From: UBA7672 sp041398245 | Lineage (GTDB): Bacteria > Pseudomonadota > Alphaproteobacteria > Caulobacterales > Hyphomonadaceae | Length of the DNA stretch: 64,000 nt | Reading direction: 5' to 3' | Assembly (NCBI GenBank): GCA_041398245.1 | Contig: JAWKVC010000003.1 | Span: 1-64,000, forward strand | Shown here: positions 47,349 to 56,761 of the stretch, piece after piece | Numbering within the stretch: the stretch's first letter is position 1 | Layout of the letters: every line of letters starts with the position of its first letter | Position numbers and translations under genes: made by a program | Notes under the pieces: model-generated | What the model was told of the DNA's origin: nothing | What the model saw: only the letters and a program-made list of their open reading frames with translations | The model's database searches: none

Positions 47349-47975
47349 ATGTCATTCACCACAAAGGCGGATTTCGAGGCGCGAGCGGCGGCAAAGCTGG
47401 CTGCGCTCGACGCCGTGTTCGACACGCCGGTACGAACCGACTTCGATCTCAATCCCGGCTGGCCGGCTCCCGCTGCGCCAGCAATCCGGCGGGCGGCCGT
47501 TCTTGTCGGGTTGATTGACCGGGGCGAGGATTATGGCGTCCTGCTGACGCTCCGGCCGGAAACGATGGCGGCGCACGCCGGGCAGGTCGCCTTTCCGGGC
47601 GGTCGCATCGAGGCCGGCGAAACGGCGCTTCAGGCCGCCTTGCGGGAAGCCCATGAGGAGGTCGGCGTCGATCCGCCCTCCGTTCGCCTGCTCGGTCAGG
47701 GAGACACCTATCTCACGGGAACCGGCTTCGCTGTCGCCCCCTTTGTCGGCATCCTGCCGTCCGGATTCGTGGCCGTTCCACACGTCCACGAAGTGGCCGA
47801 TGTCTTCGAAACGCCGCTCTCTTTCCTGATGAACACGGTCAACCACCAGCGCCACGAACGCGAGTTTCGCGGCGCAAAGCGGGCCTATTACGCCATGCCT
47901 CACAATGGACGCTATATATGGGGGGCGACCGCAGGCATGATCAAAGGCTTGTATGACAGGCTGTATGGCGGGTAG
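47349..47975 (+). CDS. CoA pyrophosphatase, NUDIX family
   Basis: 208 residues. NUDIX box AGQVAFPGGRIEAGETALQA continuing ALREAHEEVGVDP (GX5EX7REUXEEXGU), preceded by DYGVLLTLRPETMAAHA, the UPF0035 LLTxRxxxLxxHxGQ motif that marks CoA pyrophosphatases (NudL/PCD1 type). It hydrolyses CoA derivatives to phosphopantetheine and 3',5'-ADP in the family. Starts 4 bp after the DUF1285 stop. Confidence 0.9.
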   Translation: MSFTTKADFEARAAAKLAALDAVFDTPVRTDFDLNPGWPAPAAPAIRRAAVLVGLIDRGEDYGVLLTLRPETMAAHAGQVAFPGGRIEAGETALQAALREAHEEVGVDPPSVRLLGQGDTYLTGTGFAVAPFVGILPSGFVAVPHVHEVADVFETPLSFLMNTVNHQRHEREFRGAKRAYYAMPHNGRYIWGATAGMIKGLYDRLYGG

Positions 47976-47986
47976 GAGCGCAGGCG

Positions 47987-48328
47987 ATGACTCAAAGAAT
48001 CCTGGTCGAGCTCCTCCTGTTTCTGGTCCCGTTCGCGGTGTTCCTGGTCTATCGCGCTGCATCGCGCGACCTGAGCATCCGGGATCAATGGCCGCTGACG
48101 CGCCTCGTCGTCGTCGGCGCGGTCATCGCGATCCTGGGCCTCATCATTCCTCCGCTGCTGGAACCGCGCGAAGCCGACAAGTGCTATGACCCCACGCGCT
48201 ACACGGCTGATGGCCAGGTGACGCCGCCGCGCGAGATTCCCTGCACCGAAGCGAACCTGCCCGGAAGCAACGTCCCGCCGCCGACGCCGGGCGAGACGCC
48301 CGTCGCGCCGCGCGACCAGGGCAATTGA
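47987..48328 (+). CDS. DUF6111 family membrane protein
   Basis: 113 residues. Two membrane helices (ILVELLLFLVPFAVFLVYRA and LTRLVVVGAVIAILGLIIPP) and a Pro-rich periplasmic tail with two Cys (ADKCYDPTRYTADGQ, EIPCTEANLPG). Matches the DUF6111 family found between a NUDIX and a CCA-transferase gene in alphaproteobacteria, exactly as here. Function unknown. Confidence 0.82.
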   Translation: MTQRILVELLLFLVPFAVFLVYRAASRDLSIRDQWPLTRLVVVGAVIAILGLIIPPLLEPREADKCYDPTRYTADGQVTPPREIPCTEANLPGSNVPPPTPGETPVAPRDQGN

Positions 48329-48332
48329 TCCC

Positions 48333-49532
48333 ATGCCGAGGCTGGCGAACCAGCCCTGGATGCTCGATGCGCGCAAGGTGATTGACGCGCTCGAGGCGGT
48401 CCGTCCGGATTGCGCGCGGCTGGTCGGCGGCTGCGTCCGCAACGCACTGCTGGGCGAGCCCGTCGCAGATGTGGATATCGCCACCCAACTGACGCCCGAT
48501 CTCGTCGAGAAGGCCTGCCGCAACGCGGGCATGGCGGTGCATCCCACCGGCATCGAGCATGGCACGCTCACCGTCGTTTCGGACAGCGTCCCCTACGAGG
48601 TGACGACCCTTCGTCGCGATGTCGAGACCGATGGAAGGCGGGCGACCGTTTCCTTCACCCTGGACTGGGCCGAAGACGCGCAGCGCCGCGATTTCCGGAT
48701 GAACGCGCTCTATGCCGACCGCGATGGCGAGATCTACGACCCCGTCGGCGGCGGTCTCGATGATGTCGCCCAGCGCCGCATCGTGTTTGTCGGCGACGCC
48801 GAAACACGCATACGTGATGATTATCTCCGCATCCTACGCTTCTTCCGGTTCCAGGCCTGGTACGGCTCCGCCGCTCCCGATCCGGAAGGACTGGCTGCAT
48901 GCGGCAAGCTGCGGTCCGGTCTTGCCGGCATTTCCGTCGAACGGATCTGGATGGAGATGAAGAAGCTCCTTGGCGCGCCACAACCCCTGGCGGCGCTTGA
49001 AGCGATGGACCATGTCGGGGTTCTGGACCAGTTGTTTGTTGACGCAAAAGGCCTGCAGCTACTGTCCAAACTGGTCGGGCTGGAGATCGAACAGGGCTTC
49101 AGACCCGATCCGATGCTGCGCTTCCTCGCGCTGTTCTGGAAGGACGCTGTCGCGACCCGCGAAGTCGCCAACCGGCTGAAGATGTCGACGGCCGAACGCA
49201 ATCGCCTGTGCTGGGCCGCAGAATATGATGCGCCGCTGTGGGGCGGTATTACAGACGCCGAAGTGCGCGCCGCCGTCTACACCTATGGCGCGCAGACAGT
49301 CGCCGATCGCGCCATGCTCGAATGGGCCTCGGGCGGCGTGGCGGACTGGGCGGGCGTTGTCGCCATCGCGAATTCGTGGGAACGGCCGGCCATGCCCGTC
49401 AGTGGCGAAGACCTGCTGGCGCGCGGCGTCACGGAAGGGCCGGACATCGGCGCAAGCCTTCGCAAGCTTGAGGAGGCGTGGATCGCCAGCGACTTCACGC
49501 AGGGCAAGGACGAACTCCTCGCCCTGCTGTGA
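48333..49532 (+). CDS. cca: CCA tRNA nucleotidyltransferase
   Basis: 399 residues. Class II nucleotidyltransferase head: RLVGGCVRNALLGEPVADVD (GGxVRD-like, with DVDIAT as the catalytic DxD), PTGIEHGTLTVV, then RRDFRMNALYADRDGEIYDP and DDYLRILRFFRFQAWYG (template-reading region), plus a helical tail. It adds or repairs the 3' CCA of tRNA in a membrane-free cytosolic reaction. Last gene of its four-gene operon; 4 bp after the DUF6111 gene. Confidence 0.92.
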   Translation: MPRLANQPWMLDARKVIDALEAVRPDCARLVGGCVRNALLGEPVADVDIATQLTPDLVEKACRNAGMAVHPTGIEHGTLTVVSDSVPYEVTTLRRDVETDGRRATVSFTLDWAEDAQRRDFRMNALYADRDGEIYDPVGGGLDDVAQRRIVFVGDAETRIRDDYLRILRFFRFQAWYGSAAPDPEGLAACGKLRSGLAGISVERIWMEMKKLLGAPQPLAALEAMDHVGVLDQLFVDAKGLQLLSKLVGLEIEQGFRPDPMLRFLALFWKDAVATREVANRLKMSTAERNRLCWAAEYDAPLWGGITDAEVRAAVYTYGAQTVADRAMLEWASGGVADWAGVVAIANSWERPAMPVSGEDLLARGVTEGPDIGASLRKLEEAWIASDFTQGKDELLALL

Positions 49533-49541
49533 TCCGCAGCG

Positions 49542-50039
49542 CTAGTTGGCGAATACGACCCAGACGTTGAGATAGCCCGCGAAGGTCAGCCAGCCGAGAT
49601 AGGGCAGCTGCATCGCGCCGGCGATCCGGTTGTGCCGGCCGAACTGGCGGATCATCAGGAACGCCAGACCCCAGAGCACAATCAGGTCGATCAGCGCCGG
49701 CAGCGGCTGATGCAGGCTGAAGAACAGGTAGCTCCACGCCAGGTTCACGATGAGCTGGGCCATATAGAGGCCCAGCCGCGCGCCGCCGCGCCAGGCGACG
49801 AAGGCGCCCAACGCCATCAGCGCATACAACACCGGCCAGACAAGGCCGAAGACGTAGCCGGGCGGCGTTCCCGGCGCCTTGTTGAGCGCCGCATACCAGG
49901 GGTCGGCCTCGCCGCCGGACGTCAGCGCGCCAAGCCCGGCGACCAGGCTGGTGACGGCAAGGATGGTCGCCAGCGCGAGCATGCTCGCCTGTCGGGATCG
50001 TCCAGAGCGGGCTGGTGGAGTCAGGATGGATTGGGTCAT
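49542..50039 (-). CDS. tspO: TspO/MBR family protein
   Basis: 165 residues from ATG 50039 (MTQSILTPPARSG). Five-helix tryptophan-rich sensory protein: WYAALNKAPGTPPGYVFGLV, WPVLYALMALGAFVAWRGGA, LYMAQLIVNLAWSYLFFSLH and YLGWLTFAGYLNVWVVFAN. It binds tetrapyrroles/porphyrins and is adjacent to hemF, which fits a tetrapyrrole link. Its N-terminal 20 residues are an unusual polar extension. Confidence 0.9.
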   Translation of the reverse strand: MTQSILTPPARSGRSRQASMLALATILAVTSLVAGLGALTSGGEADPWYAALNKAPGTPPGYVFGLVWPVLYALMALGAFVAWRGGARLGLYMAQLIVNLAWSYLFFSLHQPLPALIDLIVLWGLAFLMIRQFGRHNRIAGAMQLPYLGWLTFAGYLNVWVVFAN

Positions 50040-50111
50040 GGCTGGATTTCTACGCTCCAGCGCGGCGGTTGGACCTGATCCCATTCCCCGAATACGGCCA
50101 TCAGGCCCGGA

Positions 50112-51017
50112 TCAGGGCCACTTCACGACAGGCGGCATGGACGACAGGATGCTGGCGACATTGCCGCCCGTCTTGAGCCCGAATGTCGTGCCGCGGTCGT
50201 AGAGCAGGTTGAACTCGACATACCGTCCGCGACGCACCAGCTGCTCTTCGCGTTCCTCCGCCGACCAGCTCTCAACCATGCGTCGCTTCACGATCCGCGG
50301 ATAGATATCCGCGAAGTGGCGCCCCACGCTCTGGGTGAATGCGAAATCCGTATCCCAGTCGCCGGTGTTGTAGCGGTCGTAGAAGATGCCGCCGATGCCG
50401 CGCGGCTCATCGCGATGGGGCAGGAAGAAGTAGTCGTCGCAGTGTTTCTTCATTGCGGCGTAGTCGGCGCCCTTATGGCCGTCACAGGCCGCGCGCATCG
50501 ACTCATGGAAGGCAATGGCGTCGGGAAAGTCCTGTTCGCGCTGATAGGCCAGCAGCGGCGTGAGATCGGCCCCGCCGCCGAACCAGCTGTCGGCGGTCAC
50601 CAGCATCCGCGTATTCATGTGAACCGCCGGCACGCGCGGGTTCACCATGTGCGCGATCAGTGAAATCCCGCTGGCCCAGAACCGCCCGCCGGACTTGTCG
50701 GCGCCCGGGATGGTCTTGGCGAATTCCGGCGCGAAGCTTCCGTAGACACAGGAGACGTGGACGCCGACCTTTTCGAACAGGCGTCCGCGCATCACGGCCA
50801 TCGTTCCCCCGCCGAGATCTTCCGAGCCGTCGCCGCGCTTCCACGGCGTCTTTTCGAAGCGTCCCGCCGGGCCGCGATAAAGCGGCGGCGAGGCGTCCTC
50901 CTCCAGCGCCTCGAACCGGCCGATGATGTCGGCCTGAAGCGCCTGGAACCAGGCATGGGCCTTGGCCTTGCGGGCTTCGAGCGTTGCGTCGTCGATGGAG
51001 ACAGGATGTGCAGACAT
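50112..51017 (-). CDS. hemF: Oxygen-dependent coproporphyrinogen III oxidase
   Basis: 301 residues. Converts coproporphyrinogen III to protoporphyrinogen IX with O2 in haem synthesis. Motifs: RGDGSEDLGGGTMAVMRG, SGISLIAHMVNPRVPAVHMN (the family signature), DSWFGGGADLTPLL, HRDEPRGIGGIFYDRYN and the C-terminal RYVEFNLLYDRGTTFGLKTG. Complete and of normal length. 72 bp upstream of tspO on the same strand, so possibly co-transcribed. Confidence 0.97.
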   Translation of the reverse strand: MSAHPVSIDDATLEARKAKAHAWFQALQADIIGRFEALEEDASPPLYRGPAGRFEKTPWKRGDGSEDLGGGTMAVMRGRLFEKVGVHVSCVYGSFAPEFAKTIPGADKSGGRFWASGISLIAHMVNPRVPAVHMNTRMLVTADSWFGGGADLTPLLAYQREQDFPDAIAFHESMRAACDGHKGADYAAMKKHCDDYFFLPHRDEPRGIGGIFYDRYNTGDWDTDFAFTQSVGRHFADIYPRIVKRRMVESWSAEEREEQLVRRGRYVEFNLLYDRGTTFGLKTGGNVASILSSMPPVVKWP

Positions 51018-51065
51018 GGCGGCTAACTAGCGCCGGCCGAATGCCTGCGTCCAGACGTCAGGCGA

Positions 51066-52328
51066 TCAGGGTTGGACGACCGGCAGGGCCAGCTGGTCGA
51101 GCGCGGTCGTCGACGGCGTGGCGCCGGCCGGGACTTCGCTGGTGACCAGGATGCCAATCTCGGCTGGTGGAATGGCGGCCGGAACCGGCGTCGAGGCGAT
51201 CGGATCGACATCCAGCAGGCCGGGCGAGGCCTGGATCAGGTCGCCAATCGGGTCGAGGTCCGGCTGGCCGGCCTCGCTGTCACCCTGGGCGATGAGATCG
51301 AAACCGGTTTCATCTTCCTCGGTCGTGTCACCGTCGAAAGCGCCAGCAGCGTCGAAATCGGCGAGCAGGGCAGGGTCCCGGGCCGAAACCAGCGCCGCGT
51401 CAGGCTCTCCCTGCAGCTTGCGCAGTTGGGCCATCGCCAGATCGTCGGCGGACACATTACCACGGTCGCCAAAGGCAATCCGGACGCGCAGGTCGTCGTC
51501 GGTCGGGGCGACGCCGCCAATCTCAAGGAAGGCGGCCTCGATCAGGTCGGCCACATGACGGTCGCGCGATTTGCCGGTGGTTCCGCCCAACATAACGGCC
51601 ATGATGCGATGGCCGTCGCGCTCGGCCGAGGCCATCAGATTGTAGCCGGAGGCGTTTGTGAAGCCGGTCTTGATGCCATCCACGCCATCAACGGACTTCA
51701 GAAGTTCGTTGTGATTCATATGCTTGCGGTTGTTCCAGGTGAACGAGGCAAGCGAGAAGTATTTGTAGCGGTCGCGGTGATCCATGAAGATCGCCTCGCC
51801 CAGCTTGGCCATGTCGCGGGCGGTTGTTACCTGTTTCCGATCGGGCAGGCCCGAGGCGTTGCGGAACGTCGTGTCCAGCATGCCGAGCTGCTTGGCCTTG
51901 GCGTTCATCTGCACGACGAACTTGGATTCGGTGCCGCCGAGCTTCTCGGCGATCACAATGGCGACGTCATTGGCGGACTTGGTGACCAGGGCGCGGATGG
52001 CGTCCTCGACCTTGATGGTCGAGCCGGCCTTGAGGCCCAGCTTGGACGGTTGGGCGCGGGAAGCGGCCTTGGAGACCGTCATCCGGTCGGAAAGCTTGAG
52101 TTTTCCGGAATCGAGGGCGTCGAACACCAGATAGAGCGTCATCACCTTGGTCAGCGAGGCCGGGTGACGGGGCGCGTCCCCGTTTCGGTCGTGCAACACT
52201 TGGCCGGTGTCCATGTTGATGACGATCGACGCGTATTTGTCCGCCCAAGCGGGGGCGGACGTAAACACGAGGGCTGCCAGGGCAAGCAGCCCGGCGCGGA
52301 CCCAGGCGATCGGAGAGATCGTCTTCAT
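51066..52328 (-). CDS. dacA: D-alanyl-D-alanine carboxypeptidase (S11)
   Basis: 420 residues from ATG 52328. Signal peptide (IAWVRAGLLALAALVFTSAP, cut after AWA). Penicillin-binding S11 core with SxxK in HPASLTKVMTLYLVF, SxN in KSANDVAIVIAEKL and KTG in VDGIKTGFTNASGYNLMASA. It trims D-Ala from peptidoglycan pentapeptides. After the catalytic domain comes an acidic, low-complexity region of about 150 residues in place of a clear amphipathic anchor, longer than in E. coli DacA. GAGGATT precedes the ATG. The open frame upstream is not coding-like. Confidence 0.92.
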   Translation of the reverse strand: MKTISPIAWVRAGLLALAALVFTSAPAWADKYASIVINMDTGQVLHDRNGDAPRHPASLTKVMTLYLVFDALDSGKLKLSDRMTVSKAASRAQPSKLGLKAGSTIKVEDAIRALVTKSANDVAIVIAEKLGGTESKFVVQMNAKAKQLGMLDTTFRNASGLPDRKQVTTARDMAKLGEAIFMDHRDRYKYFSLASFTWNNRKHMNHNELLKSVDGVDGIKTGFTNASGYNLMASAERDGHRIMAVMLGGTTGKSRDRHVADLIEAAFLEIGGVAPTDDDLRVRIAFGDRGNVSADDLAMAQLRKLQGEPDAALVSARDPALLADFDAAGAFDGDTTEEDETGFDLIAQGDSEAGQPDLDPIGDLIQASPGLLDVDPIASTPVPAAIPPAEIGILVTSEVPAGATPSTTALDQLALPVVQP

Positions 52329-52778
52329 ACGCGGCGGAATCCTCTCAAAAAAGCACATACAAAGACAGATTGAGGGTCCACTGCCGAACTTACCCAATCT
52401 TTAATCCACGTCACCCCAATTCTACAGGCCGTTGAAGTTTGCCTCTGTCGGCGCCGGTTTTTCGGTCTGTTCGCCTCCAGGTGGAACACCTTATCCACCA
52501 TCTAACCTGAACCCTGCATGACAATGCGAGGCTTGGGCCAGGTTGGCCGGGGCGCGAATGCTGCTCCGGAATCTTGGATAAACCATGGCGAGGGCTGCGA
52601 TTTGTGCGCTGGCGCCGCGGTCTGGCGGATAAGACGCGAAGGGCCTTTCACTTGGCCCCCGGATCAATATCTAATGGGGACGAATAGACGCCGTTTACCA
52701 ACCGTCACGCGGCGCGTTCACGACTCAGGCGATCCCGCCCATGGCTCGAATCAGGTTCACCGCCCAGGCTCACTCTCA
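52329..52778. other. 450-bp non-coding gap before clpS
   Basis: No convincing gene on either strand between dacA (divergent) and clpS. It must hold both promoters. I looked for a sigma-32 type promoter because ClpSA is often heat-induced. The only CTTGG-like element (52651) is paired with TATCTA at 11 bp, too close to function. Likely promoter positions remain undetermined. Confidence 0.5.
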
Positions 52779-53108
52779 ATGGCTGACAAGCGCCCACCCT
52801 CAAGACCGGATCGGGAAGTCGGCATCCAGACCCGGACCAAGCCGAAGACGAAGAAGCCGTCGCTGTACCGCGTGCTGCTGCTGAACGACGACTATACGCC
52901 GATGGAGTTCGTCGTGCTCGTGCTCGAGCACTTCTTCAACAAGTCGCGCGAGGAAGCGACGCGGATCATGCTTCACGTTCACAATACGGGCGTTGGCGTG
53001 TGCGGCGTTTTCCCGCTCGACGTTGCCGAAACGAAGGTGGCCCAGGTGATGGACCTGGCCCGCCAACACCAGCATCCTCTCCAGTGCACTAAGGAACGCG
53101 AGGATTAG
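52779..53108 (+). CDS. clpS: ClpAP adaptor ClpS
   Basis: 109 residues from ATG 52779. Adaptor core YRVLLLNDDYTPMEFVVLVL, HFFNKSREEATRIMLHVHNT and GVCGVFPLDVAETKVAQVMD. The NDDYTPM segment and the LHVH region form the N-degron binding pocket, and the basic N-terminal tail (RPDREVGIQTRTKPKTKKPS) delivers substrates to ClpA. The upstream open frame back to 52518 is not supported. 10 bp upstream of clpA, as is universal in proteobacteria. Confidence 0.96.
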   Translation: MADKRPPSRPDREVGIQTRTKPKTKKPSLYRVLLLNDDYTPMEFVVLVLEHFFNKSREEATRIMLHVHNTGVGVCGVFPLDVAETKVAQVMDLARQHQHPLQCTKERED

Positions 53109-53118
53109 AAACACCTAG

Positions 53119-55428
53119 ATGCCCTCCCTGACCCCCAGCCTCGAACGTGCCCTCGAACGCGCCATGCACCTGGCGCAGCAGCGAAAACATGAATACGCGA
53201 CCCTGGAGCATCTGCTTCTCGCGCTGACCGAGGACGACGACGCCGCAGAGGTAATGACCGCGTGCAAGGTCGACCTCGACAAGCTGCGCCGCGACCTCAC
53301 CAACTATCTCGACAATGACTGCGCTTCCTTCGTGGTGGAGGATGGCGGCGCGGTGCATCCGACGGCTGCGTTCCAGCGTGTCGTCCAGCGCGCCGTGCTG
53401 CATGTTGAATCGTCCTCGAAGGACGAGGTGACGGGCGCCAACGTGCTGGTCTCGATCTTCGCCGAGCGCGAAAGCCATGCCGCGTACTTCCTGCAGGAGC
53501 AGGACATGACGCGCTATGACGCCGTGAACTACATCAGCCACGGCGTCGCCAAGAAGCCGGGCATGTCGAAGTCCAAGCCGGTTGAAGGCGCTGCGGAGAA
53601 GGAAGACGAAGGCGCGAAGCCGGCCGGCGAAGCCCTGTCCGCTTACTGCGTCGATCTCAACCAGAAGGCGCGCGAGGGCAAGACCGATCCGCTGATCGGC
53701 CGTCAGGCCGAAGTCGAGCGCGCGATCCAGGTGCTTTGCCGCCGCCGCAAGAACAATCCGCTGCTGGTTGGCGATCCGGGCGTCGGCAAGACGGCCATCG
53801 CCGAAGGCATGGCGAAGAAGATCGTTGATGGCGAGGCGCCCAGCATCCTCGCCGACGCCGTGATCTACTCGCTCGACATGGGCGCGCTGCTTGCCGGCAC
53901 GCGTTATCGCGGCGACTTCGAGGAGCGCCTGAAGGCGGTCGTGAAGGAGCTCGAAGAGCAGCCCAAGGCCGTGCTCTTCATCGACGAGATCCATACCGTG
54001 ATCGGCGCCGGCGCCACGTCGGGCGGCGCGATGGACGCATCAAACCTGCTGAAGCCTGCGCTTCAGTCGGGCCAGCTGCGCTGCATGGGCTCCACGACCT
54101 ATAAGGAATACCGCCAGCACTTCGAGAAGGATCGCGCGCTGGCGCGGCGCTTCCAGAAGATCGACGTGGTCGAGCCTTCGATCGACGACACGATCAAGAT
54201 CGTCATGGGCCTCAAGCCCTATTTCGAGGAGTTCCACGGCCTCAAATATACCAACGAGGCCATCCGCACGGCGGTGGACCTTTCGGCCAAATACATCACG
54301 GACCGCAAGCTGCCCGACAAAGCGATCGACGTGATCGACGAGGCGGGCGCAGCCCAGTGGCTCGCGCCGGAAAACAAGCGCCGCAAGCAGATCGGCGCCC
54401 GCGAGGTCGAGGTGGTCATCTCCAAGATGGCCCGCATCCCGGCCAAGCAGGTCTCGAAGTCCGACGCCGAGCAGCTCAAGTCGCTCGAGACCGATCTCAA
54501 GCGCGTCGTCTTCGGTCAGGACTCGGCGATCTCCGCCCTGTCCGCCGCGATCAAGCTGGCGCGCGCGGGTCTGCGTGAACCCAACAAGCCGATTGGCTGC
54601 TACCTGTTCTCCGGCCCCACGGGCGTTGGCAAGACAGAGGTGGCCAAGCAGCTTGCCTCCATCCTCGGCGTCGAGATGCTTCGCTTCGACATGTCGGAGT
54701 ACATGGAGCGCCACACGGTCTCGCGTCTCATCGGCGCGCCTCCGGGCTATGTCGGCTTCGATCAGGGCGGCCTGCTCACCGACGGCGTCGACCAGCATCC
54801 GCACTGCGTCCTCCTGCTCGACGAGATCGAGAAGGCGCACCCGGATCTTTTCAACATCCTGCTGCAGGTGATGGACAACGGCACGCTGACCGACGCCAAC
54901 GGCAAGAAGGTCGACTTCAGGAACGTGATCCTCATCATGACCACGAACGCAGGCGCATCCGACGCCGCCAAGGAAGCCATCGGCTTCGGCCGCGGCAAGC
55001 GCGAGGGCGAGGACGAGGAGGCGATCAAGCGCCTGTTCACGCCGGAATTCCGCAACCGCCTCGATGCGACGATCCCGTTCTCGGGCCTGTCGCAGGAAAT
55101 CATCGAGATGGTCGTCGACAAGTTCATCCTTCAGCTGGAATCCCAGCTGGCGGATCGCAATGTCACGATCGCGCTCACGACCAAGGCCCGGAAATGGCTC
55201 GCCACGCGCGGCTACGACGAAGCCTTCGGCGCGCGTCCGCTGGGCCGCCTGATCCAGGAGCACGTCAAGAAGCCGATGGCCGATGAGCTTCTGTTCGGCT
55301 CGCTCCAGAAGGGCGGCGGTGTCAAGATCGACGTGGACAAGAACGACCCCGACAAGCTGTCGTTCAAGTTCATTCCCGATCCCAAGCCGACGGCGAAGGA
55401 AAAGAACGAGCCGGAAGCGGTGGACTGA
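53119..55428 (+). CDS. clpA: ATP-dependent Clp protease ATPase subunit ClpA
   Basis: 769 residues. N-terminal Clp-N repeats (LERALERAMHLAQQRKHEYA, TLEHLLLALTED), first AAA+ (LLVGDPGVGKTAIAEGMAKK; AVLFIDEIHTVIGAG) and second AAA+ (LFSGPTGVGKTEVAKQLASI; VLLLDEIEKAHPDLFNILLQ; sensor 2 GARPLGRLIQ). No M-domain between the AAA+ units, so ClpA rather than ClpB. It unfolds substrates for ClpP and recognises N-degron substrates through ClpS. Ends with an intrinsic terminator. Confidence 0.97.
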   Translation: MPSLTPSLERALERAMHLAQQRKHEYATLEHLLLALTEDDDAAEVMTACKVDLDKLRRDLTNYLDNDCASFVVEDGGAVHPTAAFQRVVQRAVLHVESSSKDEVTGANVLVSIFAERESHAAYFLQEQDMTRYDAVNYISHGVAKKPGMSKSKPVEGAAEKEDEGAKPAGEALSAYCVDLNQKAREGKTDPLIGRQAEVERAIQVLCRRRKNNPLLVGDPGVGKTAIAEGMAKKIVDGEAPSILADAVIYSLDMGALLAGTRYRGDFEERLKAVVKELEEQPKAVLFIDEIHTVIGAGATSGGAMDASNLLKPALQSGQLRCMGSTTYKEYRQHFEKDRALARRFQKIDVVEPSIDDTIKIVMGLKPYFEEFHGLKYTNEAIRTAVDLSAKYITDRKLPDKAIDVIDEAGAAQWLAPENKRRKQIGAREVEVVISKMARIPAKQVSKSDAEQLKSLETDLKRVVFGQDSAISALSAAIKLARAGLREPNKPIGCYLFSGPTGVGKTEVAKQLASILGVEMLRFDMSEYMERHTVSRLIGAPPGYVGFDQGGLLTDGVDQHPHCVLLLDEIEKAHPDLFNILLQVMDNGTLTDANGKKVDFRNVILIMTTNAGASDAAKEAIGFGRGKREGEDEEAIKRLFTPEFRNRLDATIPFSGLSQEIIEMVVDKFILQLESQLADRNVTIALTTKARKWLATRGYDEAFGARPLGRLIQEHVKKPMADELLFGSLQKGGGVKIDVDKNDPDKLSFKFIPDPKPTAKEKNEPEAVD

Positions 55429-55454
55429 GGTCCGTCCGCAGGCCGAAACGAACG

Positions 55455-55481
55455 GGGCGGCTCTCGCGAGCCGCCCTTTTT
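55455..55481 (+). terminator. Intrinsic terminator after clpA
   Basis: Perfect 9-bp stem GGGCGGCTC (55455-55463) with GAGCCGCCC (55468-55476), a TCGC loop, followed by TTTTT. It starts 27 bp after the clpA stop and separates it from the convergent lipoprotein gene. Confidence 0.9.
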
Positions 55482-55501
55482 CTTTGCTTGTGTATCTGTG
55501 C

Positions 55502-56104
55502 CTAGGGCGCCGGCGTGGCTGTGTCCGCGTCCGTGGTCGCGCCCTGCTGGGGCGGCCAGACGATCGGGAAAGGCGGCGCGCTGATCGTGTCGGCGCAGTC
55601 GCTCCAGCGAAGTTCCTGCAGCACGAAGGTCGTGCCGTTCCACTCATACTGGCCTTCGCTGCCGCATGAACCGTTCGCCGCAGCCCGGCGGAATGTCTGC
55701 AGCACGCCGGTGCCGGCGTCGATCTCGGCCATGCTCACCTTGTCCGTCGCGAACCAGCCGGCGCGGTTGTAGTCGGGAAAGAGCAGAAGCTCGGGCTTCG
55801 CGCCGGAGCGCACGGAAAAGAGACGATGCGTCGTCGAGGCGTCATCCTGATTGCAGCCCAGCATCACGATCGCGCCATCGCCGAGCCCGACCACTTTTGA
55901 TTCCGGCCGGGTGGCTTCATCGCTGGCGCATCCGCCCATGGCCGTGCTGATCTCCTGCGCCGCAGCGATCAATCCGGCGTCGCCTTCCATGCCGGTGGGA
56001 ACTCCCCCGGCGTTGGGTCCGCCGGAAGCATCCGGGCCGCCGCAGGCTGCGAACGCAAGGGCGAGGGCGCATCCGGCTAAGGCTGGCAATGTTCCCCGGC
56101 GCAT
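55502..56104 (-). CDS. Lipoprotein with DUF1176-like C-terminus
   Basis: 200 residues from ATG 56104 (MRRGTLPALAGCALALAFAA). Lipobox AFAAC, then a Gly/Pro linker (GGPDASGGPNAGGVPTGMEG). The C-terminal half follows the DUF1176 ending: LLLFPDYNRAGWFATDKV, TFRRAAANGSCGSEGQYEWN, GTTFVLQELRWSDC and PFPIVWPP. The N-terminal DUF1176 half is short or missing, so this may be a reduced member. Outer-membrane or inner-membrane anchored; function unknown. Confidence 0.65.
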   Translation of the reverse strand: MRRGTLPALAGCALALAFAACGGPDASGGPNAGGVPTGMEGDAGLIAAAQEISTAMGGCASDEATRPESKVVGLGDGAIVMLGCNQDDASTTHRLFSVRSGAKPELLLFPDYNRAGWFATDKVSMAEIDAGTGVLQTFRRAAANGSCGSEGQYEWNGTTFVLQELRWSDCADTISAPPFPIVWPPQQGATTDADTATPAP

Positions 56105-56202
56105 GGCGTCCTCCTTCAAGCGGGGCCAGTCATGACGAAACATTGCTGTAAATCAATGGCCGGACCGTGCTCAAACCGGGGATAAGGCAGGCGGCCAGAA
56201 GG

Positions 56203-56664
56203 CTACCAATGCGGCGAAACCGCTTGTCCGCCAAACAGTTCGTCCAGCCGCCGCCGGGTTGCCGGGGTTGTGTCCTGCGGTAGCGCCGAGGGCAGGAAAA
56301 ACCCGATTTCGGCAATCTCGCCCCGTTGGGTGGGCGTTCCCTGCCGCCAGCTTTCAATGCGGTAGACCAAGACGTGATCGTTCGGGAAGAAGGCCGCGTT
56401 GGCGTGAACCGACGCCAGTTTCAGGCTGCCCGCCTCGGTTTCGATCCCGGCCTCCTCGACCAGTTCGCGCAACAGCGCCTGCGGGGCGGTCTCGCCTTTT
56501 TCGACGCCGCCGCCGGGAAAGTGCCAGCCGGGTGTGTAGGTATGCCGCAGCAGGAGAACGCGTCCCTCGCCGTCCACAACCACGCCGCGAACGCCCAGCG
56601 TCATGGGACGGCTGAGGCGCCACCATGCCTGGAATGCCCGGTCGCGCAGCGTACGCTTTCTCAA
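56203..56664 (-). CDS. NUDIX hydrolase
   Basis: 153 residues. NUDIX box FPGGGVEKGETAPQALLREL continuing VEEAGIE, preceded by MTLGVRGVVVDGEGRVLLLR and HTYTPGWH. The Y-T-P-G-W-x-F-P-G-G-G pattern marks a group whose substrates are often nucleotide sugars or dinucleotides, but no substrate can be stated. Start ATG 56664. Stand-alone; upstream 97 bp are empty until the tiny gene at 56762. Confidence 0.85.
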   Translation of the reverse strand: MRKRTLRDRAFQAWWRLSRPMTLGVRGVVVDGEGRVLLLRHTYTPGWHFPGGGVEKGETAPQALLRELVEEAGIETEAGSLKLASVHANAAFFPNDHVLVYRIESWRQGTPTQRGEIAEIGFFLPSALPQDTTPATRRRLDELFGGQAVSPHW

Positions 56665-56761
56665 CGGAAGTCCTTGTTCTTTCCGGGTTCCGGCCCCCGT
56701 GGAAATCCGCTAGGACAGCCGGGTTCCAGACTCAAGGCGTGAACGCCGGAAGGAGACTGTC

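Noticed and set aside
52640..52680. Sigma-32 promoter for clpSA
   Set aside because: CTTGG and TATCTA are only 11 bp apart, too close for any known heat-shock promoter.
53089..53994. 301-codon minus-strand open frame opposite clpA
   Set aside because: Shadow of clpA; no recognisable domain.
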